Positions 8,288 to 15,666 of a stretch of 64,000 nt of DNA are shown here, one piece after another; the first letter of the stretch is position 1, and the number at the start of each line of letters is the position of its first letter. The DNA is from Natranaerovirga hydrolytica (GTDB taxonomy: Bacteria; Bacillota; Clostridia; Lachnospirales; DSM-24629). The DNA lies in NCBI RefSeq assembly GCF_004339095.1, contig NZ_SMGQ01000015.1, positions 98,383 through 162,382 of the forward strand. The letters run 5' to 3'. The notes under the pieces were generated by a model that saw nothing but the letters and a program-made list of their open reading frames with translations, made no database searches and was not told the DNA's origin. The position numbers were made by a program, and so were the translations under genes.

Positions 8288-8974
8288 ATGGATTATATCA
8301 TTGTGTTTATTAGGGTAATAACCATTATGTCGTTATTATTATTTTCAATCGTTCATATTATGGGAAGAAGACCTATTGGTGAGATGCCTGTGTTTGATTT
8401 TTTGGTTATCATTGTTTTAGGTTCTATTGTAGGTGCAGACATAGCAGATCCGAATATAAAACATATGCCAACGGTATTTGCTGTTATTGTCATTGCAGGG
8501 TTTCAACGATTGGTCAGTAAAGTGATTATAAAAAATAAACCCATCAAAAAAGCAATTACCTTCCAGCCGATTATCATTATAAAAGAAGGTCAATTAATCT
8601 ATAAGAATTTAAAAGGGCTAGATTATTCAGTAGAAGATATATTAATGTTGCTTAGAGAAAAAGATGTTTTTGAAATCAATACTGTAAAATACGGTATTAT
8701 AGAATCCAATGGTAATTTATCAATATTAAAAAAAGATGGATACGAATACATTAATAAAATGGATATGCAGTTGGAAGTAAAACCTAAGAAGCTACAGCTG
8801 CCTGTAATAATTGATGGGGAAATTCAAGCGCACAATTTAAAGAAACTCAACATAACCCATAAAGAATTGTTAAAAGCTTTAAGTGATAGGAATCATAAAA
8901 CATACAAAAACATTTTTTTGGCCTTAATGGACAATGAGAAAAACTTGCATATCTCAACATATACAGAAGAATAA
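8288..8974 (+). CDS. DUF421 (YetF/YcaP-like) membrane protein
   Basis: A 228-residue protein with three N-terminal transmembrane helices, a helix-end motif MGRRPIGEMPVFDFLV and a C-terminal cytoplasmic domain (PIIIIKEGQL, LREKDVFEINTVKYGIIESNG). This is the standard architecture of the DUF421 family, of which YetF in Bacillus is an example. It lies 92 bp after the DUF4956 gene with AAAAGGGGTG before the ATG, so it may share that transcript. Family members are often linked to the spore or envelope, but the function is unknown. Confidence 0.85.
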   Translation: MDYIIVFIRVITIMSLLLFSIVHIMGRRPIGEMPVFDFLVIIVLGSIVGADIADPNIKHMPTVFAVIVIAGFQRLVSKVIIKNKPIKKAITFQPIIIIKEGQLIYKNLKGLDYSVEDILMLLREKDVFEINTVKYGIIESNGNLSILKKDGYEYINKMDMQLEVKPKKLQLPVIIDGEIQAHNLKKLNITHKELLKALSDRNHKTYKNIFLALMDNEKNLHISTYTEE

Positions 8975-9126
8975 AAGCAAGGTATAGAGATACTAGTCTA
9001 AATGTATTAAATAAATAAGGCAAATAAGGTAAAGTCATTTGCTAAAGTGATAAGGAGAAATCACTAAATCATAACAAAGAGTTGATTAATTCTTACTAGG
9101 TGTATGGGATTAATTGTATTATCAGA

Positions 9127-9161
9127 TCAAATGAGCCTTGTATTTTCAAGGGTTTGTTTGA
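9127..9161 (+). other. Two-part stem-loop upstream of the ComFB gene
   Basis: Outer arms TCAAA (9127-9131) and TTTGA (9157-9161) enclose inner arms CCTTG (9136-9140) and CAAGG (9147-9151). There is no T-run, so it is not an obvious terminator. Nothing else was recognised in the 282-bp gap apart from the promoter at 9204. Confidence 0.3.
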
Positions 9162-9203
9162 GACAATGGATTGGTAAGGTATAGAAGTCTTCTAGCTGCC
9201 ATT

Positions 9204-9233
9204 TTGCTTTTTATAAAATGTGTGTGATATAAT
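9204..9233 (+). promoter_or_regulatory. Promoter of the ComFB gene
   Basis: TTGCTT (9204-9209), an 18-bp spacer, then a perfect TATAAT (9228-9233). The start codon lies 24 bp downstream. Confidence 0.6.
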
Positions 9234-9256
9234 AGAGCTAGAAAGGAAATGGTTAA

Positions 9257-9526
9257 ATGGTAAAAAATTATATGGAAGACGTAGTAGACAAATGCTTAAC
9301 TTCATTATTACATAATTATCCCAATGTATGTAGGTGTTCTATTTGTCTTGACGATATCAAAGCAATAGCTCTGAATCAGTTAAAACCAATTTATTTTGTA
9401 GAAGAAAAAGGAGATGCATATTCTAGACTGAATGAATTAACGTTTGAATTTAAGTCAAGTGTTATAAAAGAACTCATTAAATCTATTGAAATTGTATCCA
9501 ACAATCCAAAACACATTAAAAAGTAG
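9257..9526 (+). CDS. ComFB-family protein
   Basis: An 89-residue protein with the family's cysteine-bearing core VCRCSICLDDIKAIALNQL followed by a KPIYFV strand, as in late-competence protein ComFB. The N-terminal helix NYMEDVVDKCLTSLL also fits. The three clustered cysteines (C-x-C-x-x-C) could bind metal. The gene is monocistronic, with its own promoter and strong terminator. Family members are known from the Bacillus comF operon, but this one has no competence neighbours. A role in competence is therefore not supported beyond the family name; related proteins have also been linked to c-di-nucleotide signalling. Confidence 0.8.
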   Translation: MVKNYMEDVVDKCLTSLLHNYPNVCRCSICLDDIKAIALNQLKPIYFVEEKGDAYSRLNELTFEFKSSVIKELIKSIEIVSNNPKHIKK

Positions 9527-9570
9527 AAAAGTTATTAAAAAGAAGAAGATATAACTTTTCTACTTTTTTT
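9518..9570 (+). terminator. Terminator of the ComFB gene
   Basis: An 18-bp stem, AAAAAGTAGAAAAGTTAT (9518-9535) with ATAACTTTTCTACTTTTT, followed by more T. It overlaps the last codons of the gene. Confidence 0.85.
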
Positions 9571-9644
9571 AACTAAAATATAATATGTTTAAACAGTATA
9601 TACTTTAGTAGTTTGGCAAGACTATTAAAGTGTTTTTTATTGTA

Positions 9645-9673
9645 CGATAATGATTAATTATTAATCATTATCG
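9645..9673. repeat. 29-bp perfect palindrome beside the XRE regulator
   Basis: CGATAATGATTAAT and ATTAATCATTATCG form 14-bp arms with a single central base. Neither strand has a T-run after it. It lies 16 bp beyond the stop codon of the minus-strand XRE gene and could be an operator, a recombination site or a weak terminator. Confidence 0.6.
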
Positions 9674-9688
9674 ACAAAAAATAATTCT

Positions 9689-10060
9689 TTAGGTATTCTT
9701 TTTTTCAACTACTGAAATGACATTGAGATAACCCAATAAGTCTCTTTGATTTTCTTTAGGAATGGTTCTATATAATTCAATTAATTCTTTTTCTTTATCC
9801 GATAGATACAAAGATTGTTGTTCACAAATAGTAGTAGAATTATTGTTAGAATCATTTCCAGTTAAAATCCAGTCAATTGATACATTTAGAACTTTTTTAA
9901 GTGCGATTAAGGCATTAGCTGACGGTGAAAATTTATCATTTTCTAGTTCACTTAGATTTCCAGTAGATAAACCAGTCAATGCATTAACATCAGTTAAAGA
10001 TAAGTTATTAGATTTACGAGCAAATCTTATTCTTTTGCCTATAGTATTCAAAATAATCAA
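9689..10060 (-). CDS. XRE-family repressor (phage CI-like)
   Basis: A 123-residue protein. The first 65 residues form a helix-turn-helix of the XRE/Cro-CI class (IGKRIRFARKSNNLSLTDVN, LTGLSTGNLSELEN, SPSANALIALKKVLNVS). The C-terminal tail (KEKELIELYRTIPKENQRDLLGYL) is of the type used for dimerisation in SinR/ImmR-like repressors. GGAGGTT precedes the ATG. It is divergent from the Cro-like gene at 10300, the usual layout of a phage or integrative-element switch, but no integrase or structural gene is nearby. It is probably a domesticated remnant or a stand-alone regulator. Confidence 0.85.
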   Translation of the reverse strand: MIILNTIGKRIRFARKSNNLSLTDVNALTGLSTGNLSELENDKFSPSANALIALKKVLNVSIDWILTGNDSNNNSTTICEQQSLYLSDKEKELIELYRTIPKENQRDLLGYLNVISVVEKKNT

Positions 10061-10102
10061 CCTCCAATTTATCTAATAAAAGAGAAAAAAATAATAAAAG
10101 GC

Positions 10103-10131
10103 TTGACTTTCTCTAATATCAGATATAAAAT
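10103..10131 (+). promoter_or_regulatory. Candidate promoter toward the Cro-like gene
   Basis: TTGACT (10103-10108), 17-bp spacer, TAAAAT (10126-10131) in the divergent intergenic region. It would give a leader of about 160 nt before the start at 10300. Confidence 0.5.
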
Positions 10132-10299
10132 TAAATAAAGAATAAGAATTAATCTTTTATATTGTACCATTAATTTTACGAAACTGAAAATATTTTTTTT
10201 GAAGACCTAATAATAGAAATACAATTTATGAGATCAATATCTTATTTCTAAAAAAAATATGTAATATGATGCTTTTTTGTATAAGTAAGGAATGATATA

Positions 10300-10491
10300 A
10301 TGAATAAAAGAAAGCTTACTGATTTTGGGAGTAACGTTAAAGCTAGGTTGGTAGAATTAAATATGACTCAAAAAGAACTAGCAAAAAGAATTGGAACATC
10401 TGAAGTTTATTTAAGCTTAATTTTGTATGGTGAAAGATCAGGGGAAAAGTATATTAAACATATTAAAAAAATTCTAAATATGGAGGAGTAA
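10300..10491 (+). CDS. Small Cro-like helix-turn-helix protein
   Basis: A 63-residue protein consisting of little more than an XRE helix-turn-helix: VKARLVELNMTQKELAKRIG for helices 1 and 2, then TSEVYLSLILYGERSGEKY around the recognition helix. This is the size of phage Cro and of some transposon excision regulators. The gene is transcribed away from the XRE repressor and followed closely by a 75-residue orphan. The weak ribosome site (AAGGAATG) suggests modest expression. Confidence 0.75.
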   Translation: MNKRKLTDFGSNVKARLVELNMTQKELAKRIGTSEVYLSLILYGERSGEKYIKHIKKILNMEE

Positions 10492-10508
10492 GAAAAGGGG
10501 AAATAGTA

Positions 10509-10736
10509 ATGAGGAGAAAAAAAATAGTAATGGATGAAAAGGGAGAAATAGTACAGTCATCAATGAGACGTTCAAAAACAAACAAATATATTCAAGAACT
10601 TGATTTGCTACATTATGTTGAAAGAAATGTCAACAATCTATTTGTGGTTCAAAAAAATTTTTTAATTGAAATCAAAAAAGAAATCATTAACCAAAAAAAC
10701 ATATTTGTTATTGAGTTTAAGAAAAGTGCTAAATAA
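10509..10736 (+). CDS. Hypothetical small basic protein
   Basis: Not recognised. It has 75 residues, is very basic at both ends, and has one central predicted helix-strand region (YIQELDLLHYVERNVNNLFVVQKNF). It begins 17 bp after the Cro-like gene with GGGGAAAT in front of the ATG, so it probably shares its transcript. Lys-rich composition and size fit an accessory protein of a mobile element, but no function can be assigned. Confidence 0.5.
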   Translation: MRRKKIVMDEKGEIVQSSMRRSKTNKYIQELDLLHYVERNVNNLFVVQKNFLIEIKKEIINQKNIFVIEFKKSAK

Positions 10737-10783
10737 TTTAATTAGATAGTCTAATGGATCACATAAATATCATACAATACACA

Positions 10784-10826
10784 CCAAACTAAAATACAAA
10801 AAATAAAAGTTGTATTCTAGTTTGGT
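10784..10826 (+). other. Inverted repeat after the XRE island
   Basis: CCAAACTAAAATACAA pairs (with one mismatch) with TTGTATTCTAGTTTGG around a 10-base loop. There is no T-run, so terminator function is uncertain. Confidence 0.4.
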
Positions 10827-10865
10827 TAAGTGTGTTATTAACTATGTGAGCAAATAGAGTATTCA

Positions 10866-11276
10866 TTAATCTATGTATATATACGAAAATAATTTTTCTA
10901 AGTTATGGCTAGAAACTAAGGGTAAATCAGCTTCTTGCATAGCTTTTGTTACAATGTGTTCAGGGATTTCATAAATATAAGAAATTTTTTCAGGTGTATA
11001 AGTGGTTAGTAGACCTGCTTGAAGTTGTCTGTAAAACAATTTGCAAATAAAGCTGCTTCCATTTTGCATGATCATAAAAAAAGTGTTTTTGTGTATGTAT
11101 GAAATATCATTTTCTTTCATTATTTTTCGTATTTCTTTTGGTGTTAGATCTAGTAATTCTGATACCACATCTATATGAATGTTTTCATTAGGTTCTTCAA
11201 GTGTCCTAAAAAAAATATCAATGTCTTGTAATTTAGGTGTAATCCTTTTTTTGTAGTAATCTAAATATGTATTCAA
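10866..11276 (-). CDS. Hypothetical protein with possible helix-turn-helix
   Basis: Not recognised. A 136-residue, mostly helical protein. Residues about 36-60 (VVSELLDLTPKEIRKIMKEN) read like a helix-turn-helix, and a similar stretch recurs near the C terminus (YTPEKISYIYEIPEHIVTKA), suggesting two related helical modules. No membrane segment or signal is visible. TAGGAGGT precedes the ATG at 11276. It is transcribed away from the spore-protein gene across a 339-bp gap. A small transcriptional regulator is a reasonable guess only. Confidence 0.55.
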   Translation of the reverse strand: MNTYLDYYKKRITPKLQDIDIFFRTLEEPNENIHIDVVSELLDLTPKEIRKIMKENDISYIHKNTFFMIMQNGSSFICKLFYRQLQAGLLTTYTPEKISYIYEIPEHIVTKAMQEADLPLVSSHNLEKLFSYIYID

Positions 11277-11615
11277 TTAAATACCTCCTATAATTTTGAA
11301 CATCAAAAAACAGCTGTTTTATCATTTTATTTTTTATATGTAAAGCAAATGAAAATTTAATACATATAAAAAGTAAAAAAAACAATAATAAAGACTATAA
11401 ATATGAATTGCACAGTGTCTAAAACACTAGATATCACATTCACCTTATAGCGATTATTTTATATGTACACAGTTACATTATAACGAATAATAAGCAGGAA
11501 TTCATATGTAATAAATGGATTTAAAAACAAAAAATATTTTTACCTTAAAGTACCATGAGATATTATTAATATTAAAATAAAAACTGCTAATAATAATATC
11601 ACGGAGGTGAAATAT
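11277..11615. other. AT-rich divergent intergenic region before the spore protein gene
   Basis: This 339-bp stretch has no open frame. It holds a 14-bp palindrome AAAACAGCTGTTTT (about 11307-11320) near the start of the minus-strand gene and a small AGTGT/ACACT hairpin near 11415. A sigma-G promoter is expected for the spore gene, but no convincing match could be picked out by eye. Confidence 0.4.
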
Positions 11616-11837
11616 ATGTCATACAATAACAGTAGCTCAAGTAGAACAGTAGTACCACAAGCAAAAGAAGCATTAAGCAAATTTAAGTATGAAGTAGCTA
11701 GTGAGATTGGTGTTAACTTAAAACAAGGTTATAATGGTGATTTAACATCTGCACAAGCTGGTTCAGTTGGTGGAGAAATGGTTAAAAGAATGATTGCGAG
11801 TCAAGAGCAAGCAATGGCTAATGGCCAACAACAATAG
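11616..11837 (+). CDS. Alpha/beta-type small acid-soluble spore protein
   Basis: A 73-residue DNA-coating protein of the spore core, protecting DNA from UV and heat and degraded at germination. The SASP signatures are clear: ALSKFKYEVASEIGV, where the KYE(V/I)A(S/N)E block contains the GPR protease site, and GYNGDLTSAQAGSVGGEMVKRMI, the second DNA-binding helix. The start at ATG 11616 is chosen over the in-frame GTG at 11607 because GGAGGTGA ends 5 bp before it. Monocistronic with a terminator. Its presence indicates an endospore-former. Confidence 0.95.
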   Translation: MSYNNSSSSRTVVPQAKEALSKFKYEVASEIGVNLKQGYNGDLTSAQAGSVGGEMVKRMIASQEQAMANGQQQ

Positions 11838-11845
11838 TTGTATAT

Positions 11846-11907
11846 GGGTTGATTAATCAACCCCTTTAATTACTTAAAAGAGGTGTTATAAAGCACTTCT
11901 TTTTATT
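11846..11907 (+). terminator. Double stem-loop terminator of the spore protein gene
   Basis: A perfect palindrome GGGTTGATTAATCAACCC (11846-11863) is followed by a second stem, AAAAGAGGTG with CACTTCTTTT (11876-11885 and 11894-11903), that runs into T-rich sequence. The second is the more terminator-like. Confidence 0.7.
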
Positions 11908-12215
11908 TGCAATAAATTAAATATGTTTGAATGGAATTGTTAAAGGCATAGGTTAATAAGAAACGAGTTACATAAAAAGTTGTCATAGTAAACATAAAGA
12001 TAGGAAATTCTTAGGTATTATTGTATATATTATAATAATATATTATGTTATAATAATATATATAAAATAGATTATAAATATAAGAATAATGGATAGTATA
12101 ATATGTATGTAAAAAAAAGGATTTAAAACCTCATAAAGTAGCAAATAAAAAAGCCTAGAAAAAATAAATAACATATGTTATAATTTACTAATGTTTAAAA
12201 GTAAAAAAATCTAAT

Positions 12216-12287
12216 GAAAATAAACAAGTTTTTTTCAAGAAAATAAAGGTTTTTTTTCTATAGAAAATAAACAGGTTTTTTTCCTGT
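12216..12287 (+). repeat. Three imperfect 21-23-bp tandem repeats upstream of tig
   Basis: GAAAATAAACAAGTTTTTTTC (12216-12236), a shorter variant GAAAATAAAGGTTTTTTTTC (12239-12258) and GAAAATAAACAGGTTTTTTTCC (12263-12284) follow one another with 2-4-bp gaps. The last can fold ACAGG against CCTGT around a T-loop. They sit in the otherwise empty, very AT-rich 11908-12324 gap and end 38 bp before the trigger-factor ATG. Confidence 0.7.
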
Positions 12288-12324
12288 GATTTACATATAT
12301 AATTCTTTAAGGAGGAACAAATAA

Positions 12325-13611
12325 ATGAATGTAAATGTGGAGCAATTAGAGAAAAGTATGGTGAAATTGACGATTGAAGTGGATGCTGATCGTTTTGAGG
12401 AAGGACTAAAGAAAGCTTATAACAAAAATAAAGGGCAAATATCTTTACCAGGATTTAGAAAAGGTAAAGTACCTCGTGCAATGATAGAAAAAAATTATGG
12501 TCCAGGTATTTTTTATGAAGATGCTGCTAATGATATTATCCCAGAAGCTTATGATAAGGCAGTGCAAGAGCAAGATTTAGAGATCGTATCAAGACCTGAT
12601 GTCGACGTGGAACAAATTGAAAAAGGAAAAAGTTTTATCTTTACAGCAACAGTTGCTGTAAAGCCTGAAATTGAACTTGGAGAATACAAAAATATAGAAG
12701 TAGAAAAAGTTGAAGCAGAAGTAACAGATGAAGAAATTCAAGGAGAAATTGACAACGTAAGAGAACAAAATTCAAGACTGATTTCAATTACAGACAGACC
12801 AATCAAAAAAGATGATCAAGTGGTTATTGATTTTGAAGGGTTTATTGATGGAGAAGCTTTTGAAGGTGGAAAAGCAGAAGAGTATGCATTAACAATTGGT
12901 TCAAATAGCTTTATTGATAACTTTGAAGACCAATTAATTGGAAAGAATATTGATGATGAAGTAGAAGTTAATGTTAATTTCCCAGAGAACTATCAAAAAG
13001 AAGACTTACAAAATAAACCAGCAATGTTTAAAGTAAAAATTAAAGAGATAAAAGAAAAAGAATTACCAGAAGTAGATGATGAATTTGCAAAAGATGTTTC
13101 AGAATTTGATACATTAGATGAATACAAAGAAGACATTAAGGCAAAACTTAAAGAACGCAAAGAGAATGAAGCAAAACAACAAAAGCAAGAAAAAGTAGTT
13201 GATGCAATCATAGAAAACTCAACGATTGAACTACCAGAACCAATGGTAGATATGCAAATTGATCAAATGGCTCAAGATTTAGAGCAAAGACTTCAATATC
13301 AAGGATTGAACTTAGAGCAATATCTACAAATGATGGGACAAAACAGAATGACATTTAATGATCAATTAAGACCAGAAGCAGAAAAAAGAATTAAAAGTCG
13401 TTTGGTATTAGAGAACATTGTCAAAGCTGAAAATATTGAAGTAACAGAAGAAGAAATCAATGAAGAAATTAAAAAAATGGCAGAAATGTATAAAATAGAA
13501 GAAGATAAGATTAAAGAAATGATTGTTGATCAAGAAAAAGAAAATATGAAAATTGATATTGCTGTTCAAAAAGCAGTTGAGTTGGTTGTAGAAGCAGCTA
13601 AAGAAGTATAG
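12325..13611 (+). CDS. tig: Trigger factor (ribosome-associated chaperone)
   Basis: A 428-residue chaperone and peptidyl-prolyl isomerase bound at the ribosome exit tunnel. The N-terminal domain has the ribosome-binding signature, here LPGFRKGKVPRAMIEK (about 41-56). The middle FKBP domain spans roughly 155-245 (DDQVVIDFEGFIDGEAFEGG onward), and a long helical C-terminal domain is rich in Glu, Gln and Lys. AAGGAGG precedes the ATG. It leads a tig-clpP-clpX run with gaps of 22 and 24 bp, the classic Firmicute proteostasis cluster. Confidence 0.96.
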   Translation: MNVNVEQLEKSMVKLTIEVDADRFEEGLKKAYNKNKGQISLPGFRKGKVPRAMIEKNYGPGIFYEDAANDIIPEAYDKAVQEQDLEIVSRPDVDVEQIEKGKSFIFTATVAVKPEIELGEYKNIEVEKVEAEVTDEEIQGEIDNVREQNSRLISITDRPIKKDDQVVIDFEGFIDGEAFEGGKAEEYALTIGSNSFIDNFEDQLIGKNIDDEVEVNVNFPENYQKEDLQNKPAMFKVKIKEIKEKELPEVDDEFAKDVSEFDTLDEYKEDIKAKLKERKENEAKQQKQEKVVDAIIENSTIELPEPMVDMQIDQMAQDLEQRLQYQGLNLEQYLQMMGQNRMTFNDQLRPEAEKRIKSRLVLENIVKAENIEVTEEEINEEIKKMAEMYKIEEDKIKEMIVDQEKENMKIDIAVQKAVELVVEAAKEV

Positions 13612-13633
13612 TATATAAAGAGGAGGTTTTTAT

Positions 13634-14215
13634 ATGAGTTTAGTACCAGTTGTTGTAGAACAAACTAGTCGTGGTGAAAGATCATATGATATATACTCAA
13701 GATTATTAAAAGAGAGAATTATTTTCTTAGGCGAAGAAGTGAATGATGTAACGGCAAGTTTAGTCGTAGCACAATTATTATTCTTAGAAGCAGAAGATCC
13801 AGATAAGGATATTAGTTTGTATATTAATAGTCCAGGCGGGTCAATTACTTCAGGAATGGCTATTTATGATACAATGCAATATATTAAGCCAGATGTATCA
13901 ACAATTTGTATTGGTATGGCGGCGAGTATGGGTGCATTTTTATTAGCTGGTGGAGCAAAAGGAAAAAGATTTGCATTACCGAATTCAGAAATCATGATTC
14001 ACCAACCACTAGGTGGGACCCAAGGTCAAGCTGTAGACATAAAAATACATGCAGATAGAATTATCGCTATGAGAGATAAATTAAATCAAATCTTAAGTGA
14101 AAAAACAGGTCAGCCAATTGAAGTGATTGCAAGAGATACGGATAGAGATAATTTCATGGTGGCAGAGCAAGCAAAAAAATATGGTATTATTGATGAAGTA
14201 ATAGAGCATAGATAA
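13634..14215 (+). CDS. clpP: ATP-dependent Clp protease proteolytic subunit
   Basis: A 193-residue serine peptidase that forms the two-ring ClpP barrel. Catalytic Ser98 lies in GMAASMGAF and His123 in IMIHQPLGG, with the third triad residue Asp near position 172. The processing site region at the N terminus ([22 protein letters not shown]) matches bacterial ClpP. A strong AGAGGAGG ribosome site precedes it. The clpX gene for its unfoldase partner begins 24 bp downstream. No CtsR operator was recognised. Confidence 0.97.
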   Translation: MSLVPVVVEQTSRGERSYDIYSRLLKERIIFLGEEVNDVTASLVVAQLLFLEAEDPDKDISLYINSPGGSITSGMAIYDTMQYIKPDVSTICIGMAASMGAFLLAGGAKGKRFALPNSEIMIHQPLGGTQGQAVDIKIHADRIIAMRDKLNQILSEKTGQPIEVIARDTDRDNFMVAEQAKKYGIIDEVIEHR

Positions 14216-14239
14216 TCGATTTGAAATGAGGTGAAAGAT

Positions 14240-15547
14240 ATGGCAGGGCGTTTTGAAGATAAGAAGCAACTTAGATGTTCTTTTTGTAATAAAACACAAG
14301 ATCAAGTTAGAAAATTAATAGCAGGTCCTAACGTGTATATATGTGATGAATGTATAGAATTATGTTCAGAAATCATAGAAGAAGAGTTTCAAGAGTTTAA
14401 AGAAGAACAAGATTTTACAAGCTTACCAAAACCAAAGGAAATTAGAACCTTCTTAGACGAATACGTTGTGGGTCAAGATGATGCTAAAAAAACCCTTTCT
14501 GTAGCTGTTTATAATCATTATAAAAGAGTAAACTCAGATTATAAACATAATGATATAGAGTTGCAAAAAAGTAATATAATAATGGTTGGACCAACAGGTT
14601 CAGGGAAAACATTGCTTGCACAAACTTTAGCAAGAATGATCAATGTTCCTTTTGCCATTGCCGATGCAACCTCATTAACTGAAGCTGGATATGTAGGAGA
14701 AGACGTTGAAAATATATTATTAAAACTGATTCAAGCTGCTGATTATGATATAGAAAAAGCAGAGCAAGGTATTATATACATTGATGAAGTTGATAAAATT
14801 GCTAGAAAATCAGAAAATCCTTCTATTACCAGAGACGTATCAGGTGAAGGTGTACAACAAGCATTATTAAAAATCCTTGAAGGTACAGTTGCTTCCGTTC
14901 CACCACAAGGTGGAAGAAAGCATCCCCACCAAGAGTTTATACAAATTGATACGACTAATATATTATTTATATGTGGTGGTGCATTTGATGGACTGGATAA
15001 AATTATTGAGCAAAGAATCGGTAGAAACTCTATGGGATTTGGCGCTACAATAGAAGGTAAAAAAGAAAGAGAAATAGGTGAGATATTAAAGCACTTATTG
15101 CCTCAAGATTTAATCAAATATGGATTGATACCTGAGTTAGTTGGTAGGGTACCGGTTAGTGTGACCCTTAATAACCTTAATGAAGAAGCATTAATTGATA
15201 TCTTAACGAAGCCAAAAAATGCATTGGTTAAACAATATGAAAGCATTTTTGAAATGGATGGCGTAGAACTTGAATTTGAAGAAGAAGCATTAAAACAAAT
15301 TTCAAGTTTATCTCTTGAAAGAAACACAGGTGCTAGAGGATTAAGGGCTATAATGGAAAACATAATGTTAGATATTATGTACGATATTCCTTCAAGTGAG
15401 AATATAGCAAAATGTATTATAACCAAAGATGCTGTAGAAGGAAAAGAAACGCCGGTATTAATTACCAGTGAAAATATCCAACCCATAAAAAAACAAACCC
15501 CATCTAAAAAAAGAGCAAAAACGAAAGATGAAAATGAAACAGCATAA
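14240..15547 (+). CDS. clpX: ATP-dependent Clp protease ATP-binding subunit ClpX
   Basis: AAA+ unfoldase that feeds ClpP. The N-terminal zinc finger has Cys13, Cys16, Cys35 and Cys38. It is followed by Walker A GPTGSGKT, Walker [11 protein letters not shown], the GYVGEDVE pore loop and the sensor region GLRAIME. The ClpP-docking IGF loop reads MGF here (NSMGFGAT), a conservative change. The ATG at 14240 is favoured over the in-frame GTG at 14231 because GAGGTG then lies 6 bp upstream. It has 435 residues, with a short basic tail of about 25 residues beyond the usual end. Confidence 0.97.
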   Translation: MAGRFEDKKQLRCSFCNKTQDQVRKLIAGPNVYICDECIELCSEIIEEEFQEFKEEQDFTSLPKPKEIRTFLDEYVVGQDDAKKTLSVAVYNHYKRVNSDYKHNDIELQKSNIIMVGPTGSGKTLLAQTLARMINVPFAIADATSLTEAGYVGEDVENILLKLIQAADYDIEKAEQGIIYIDEVDKIARKSENPSITRDVSGEGVQQALLKILEGTVASVPPQGGRKHPHQEFIQIDTTNILFICGGAFDGLDKIIEQRIGRNSMGFGATIEGKKEREIGEILKHLLPQDLIKYGLIPELVGRVPVSVTLNNLNEEALIDILTKPKNALVKQYESIFEMDGVELEFEEEALKQISSLSLERNTGARGLRAIMENIMLDIMYDIPSSENIAKCIITKDAVEGKETPVLITSENIQPIKKQTPSKKRAKTKDENETA

Positions 15548-15577
15548 AATAAAATGAACTTATTATAAGAATTAAAA

Positions 15578-15612
15578 TAATACCCCCTGACTTTATTGTA
15601 GGGGGTTATTTA
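15578..15612 (+). terminator. Terminator after clpX
   Basis: TACCCCC (15581-15587) pairs with GGGGG (15601-15605) and flanking T/A around a 13-base loop, then TTATTT. It separates the clp genes from lon. Confidence 0.7.
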
Positions 15613-15666
15613 ATACATAGTATCATTAACAAAACACATATAATGAGGATAGTGAGGCTTGTAATT

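Noticed and set aside
9041..9065. AGTGAT/ATCACT inverted repeat after the DUF421 gene as a terminator
   Set aside because: The stem is only 6 bp, with no T-run on either strand.
9762..10076. Plus-strand open frame overlapping the XRE repressor
   Set aside because: Antisense shadow of a well-supported helix-turn-helix gene; no ribosome site or family resemblance.
12216..12287. CRISPR array
   Set aside because: The repeats are imperfect, adjacent with 2-4-bp gaps and no unique spacers; no cas genes are present in the window.
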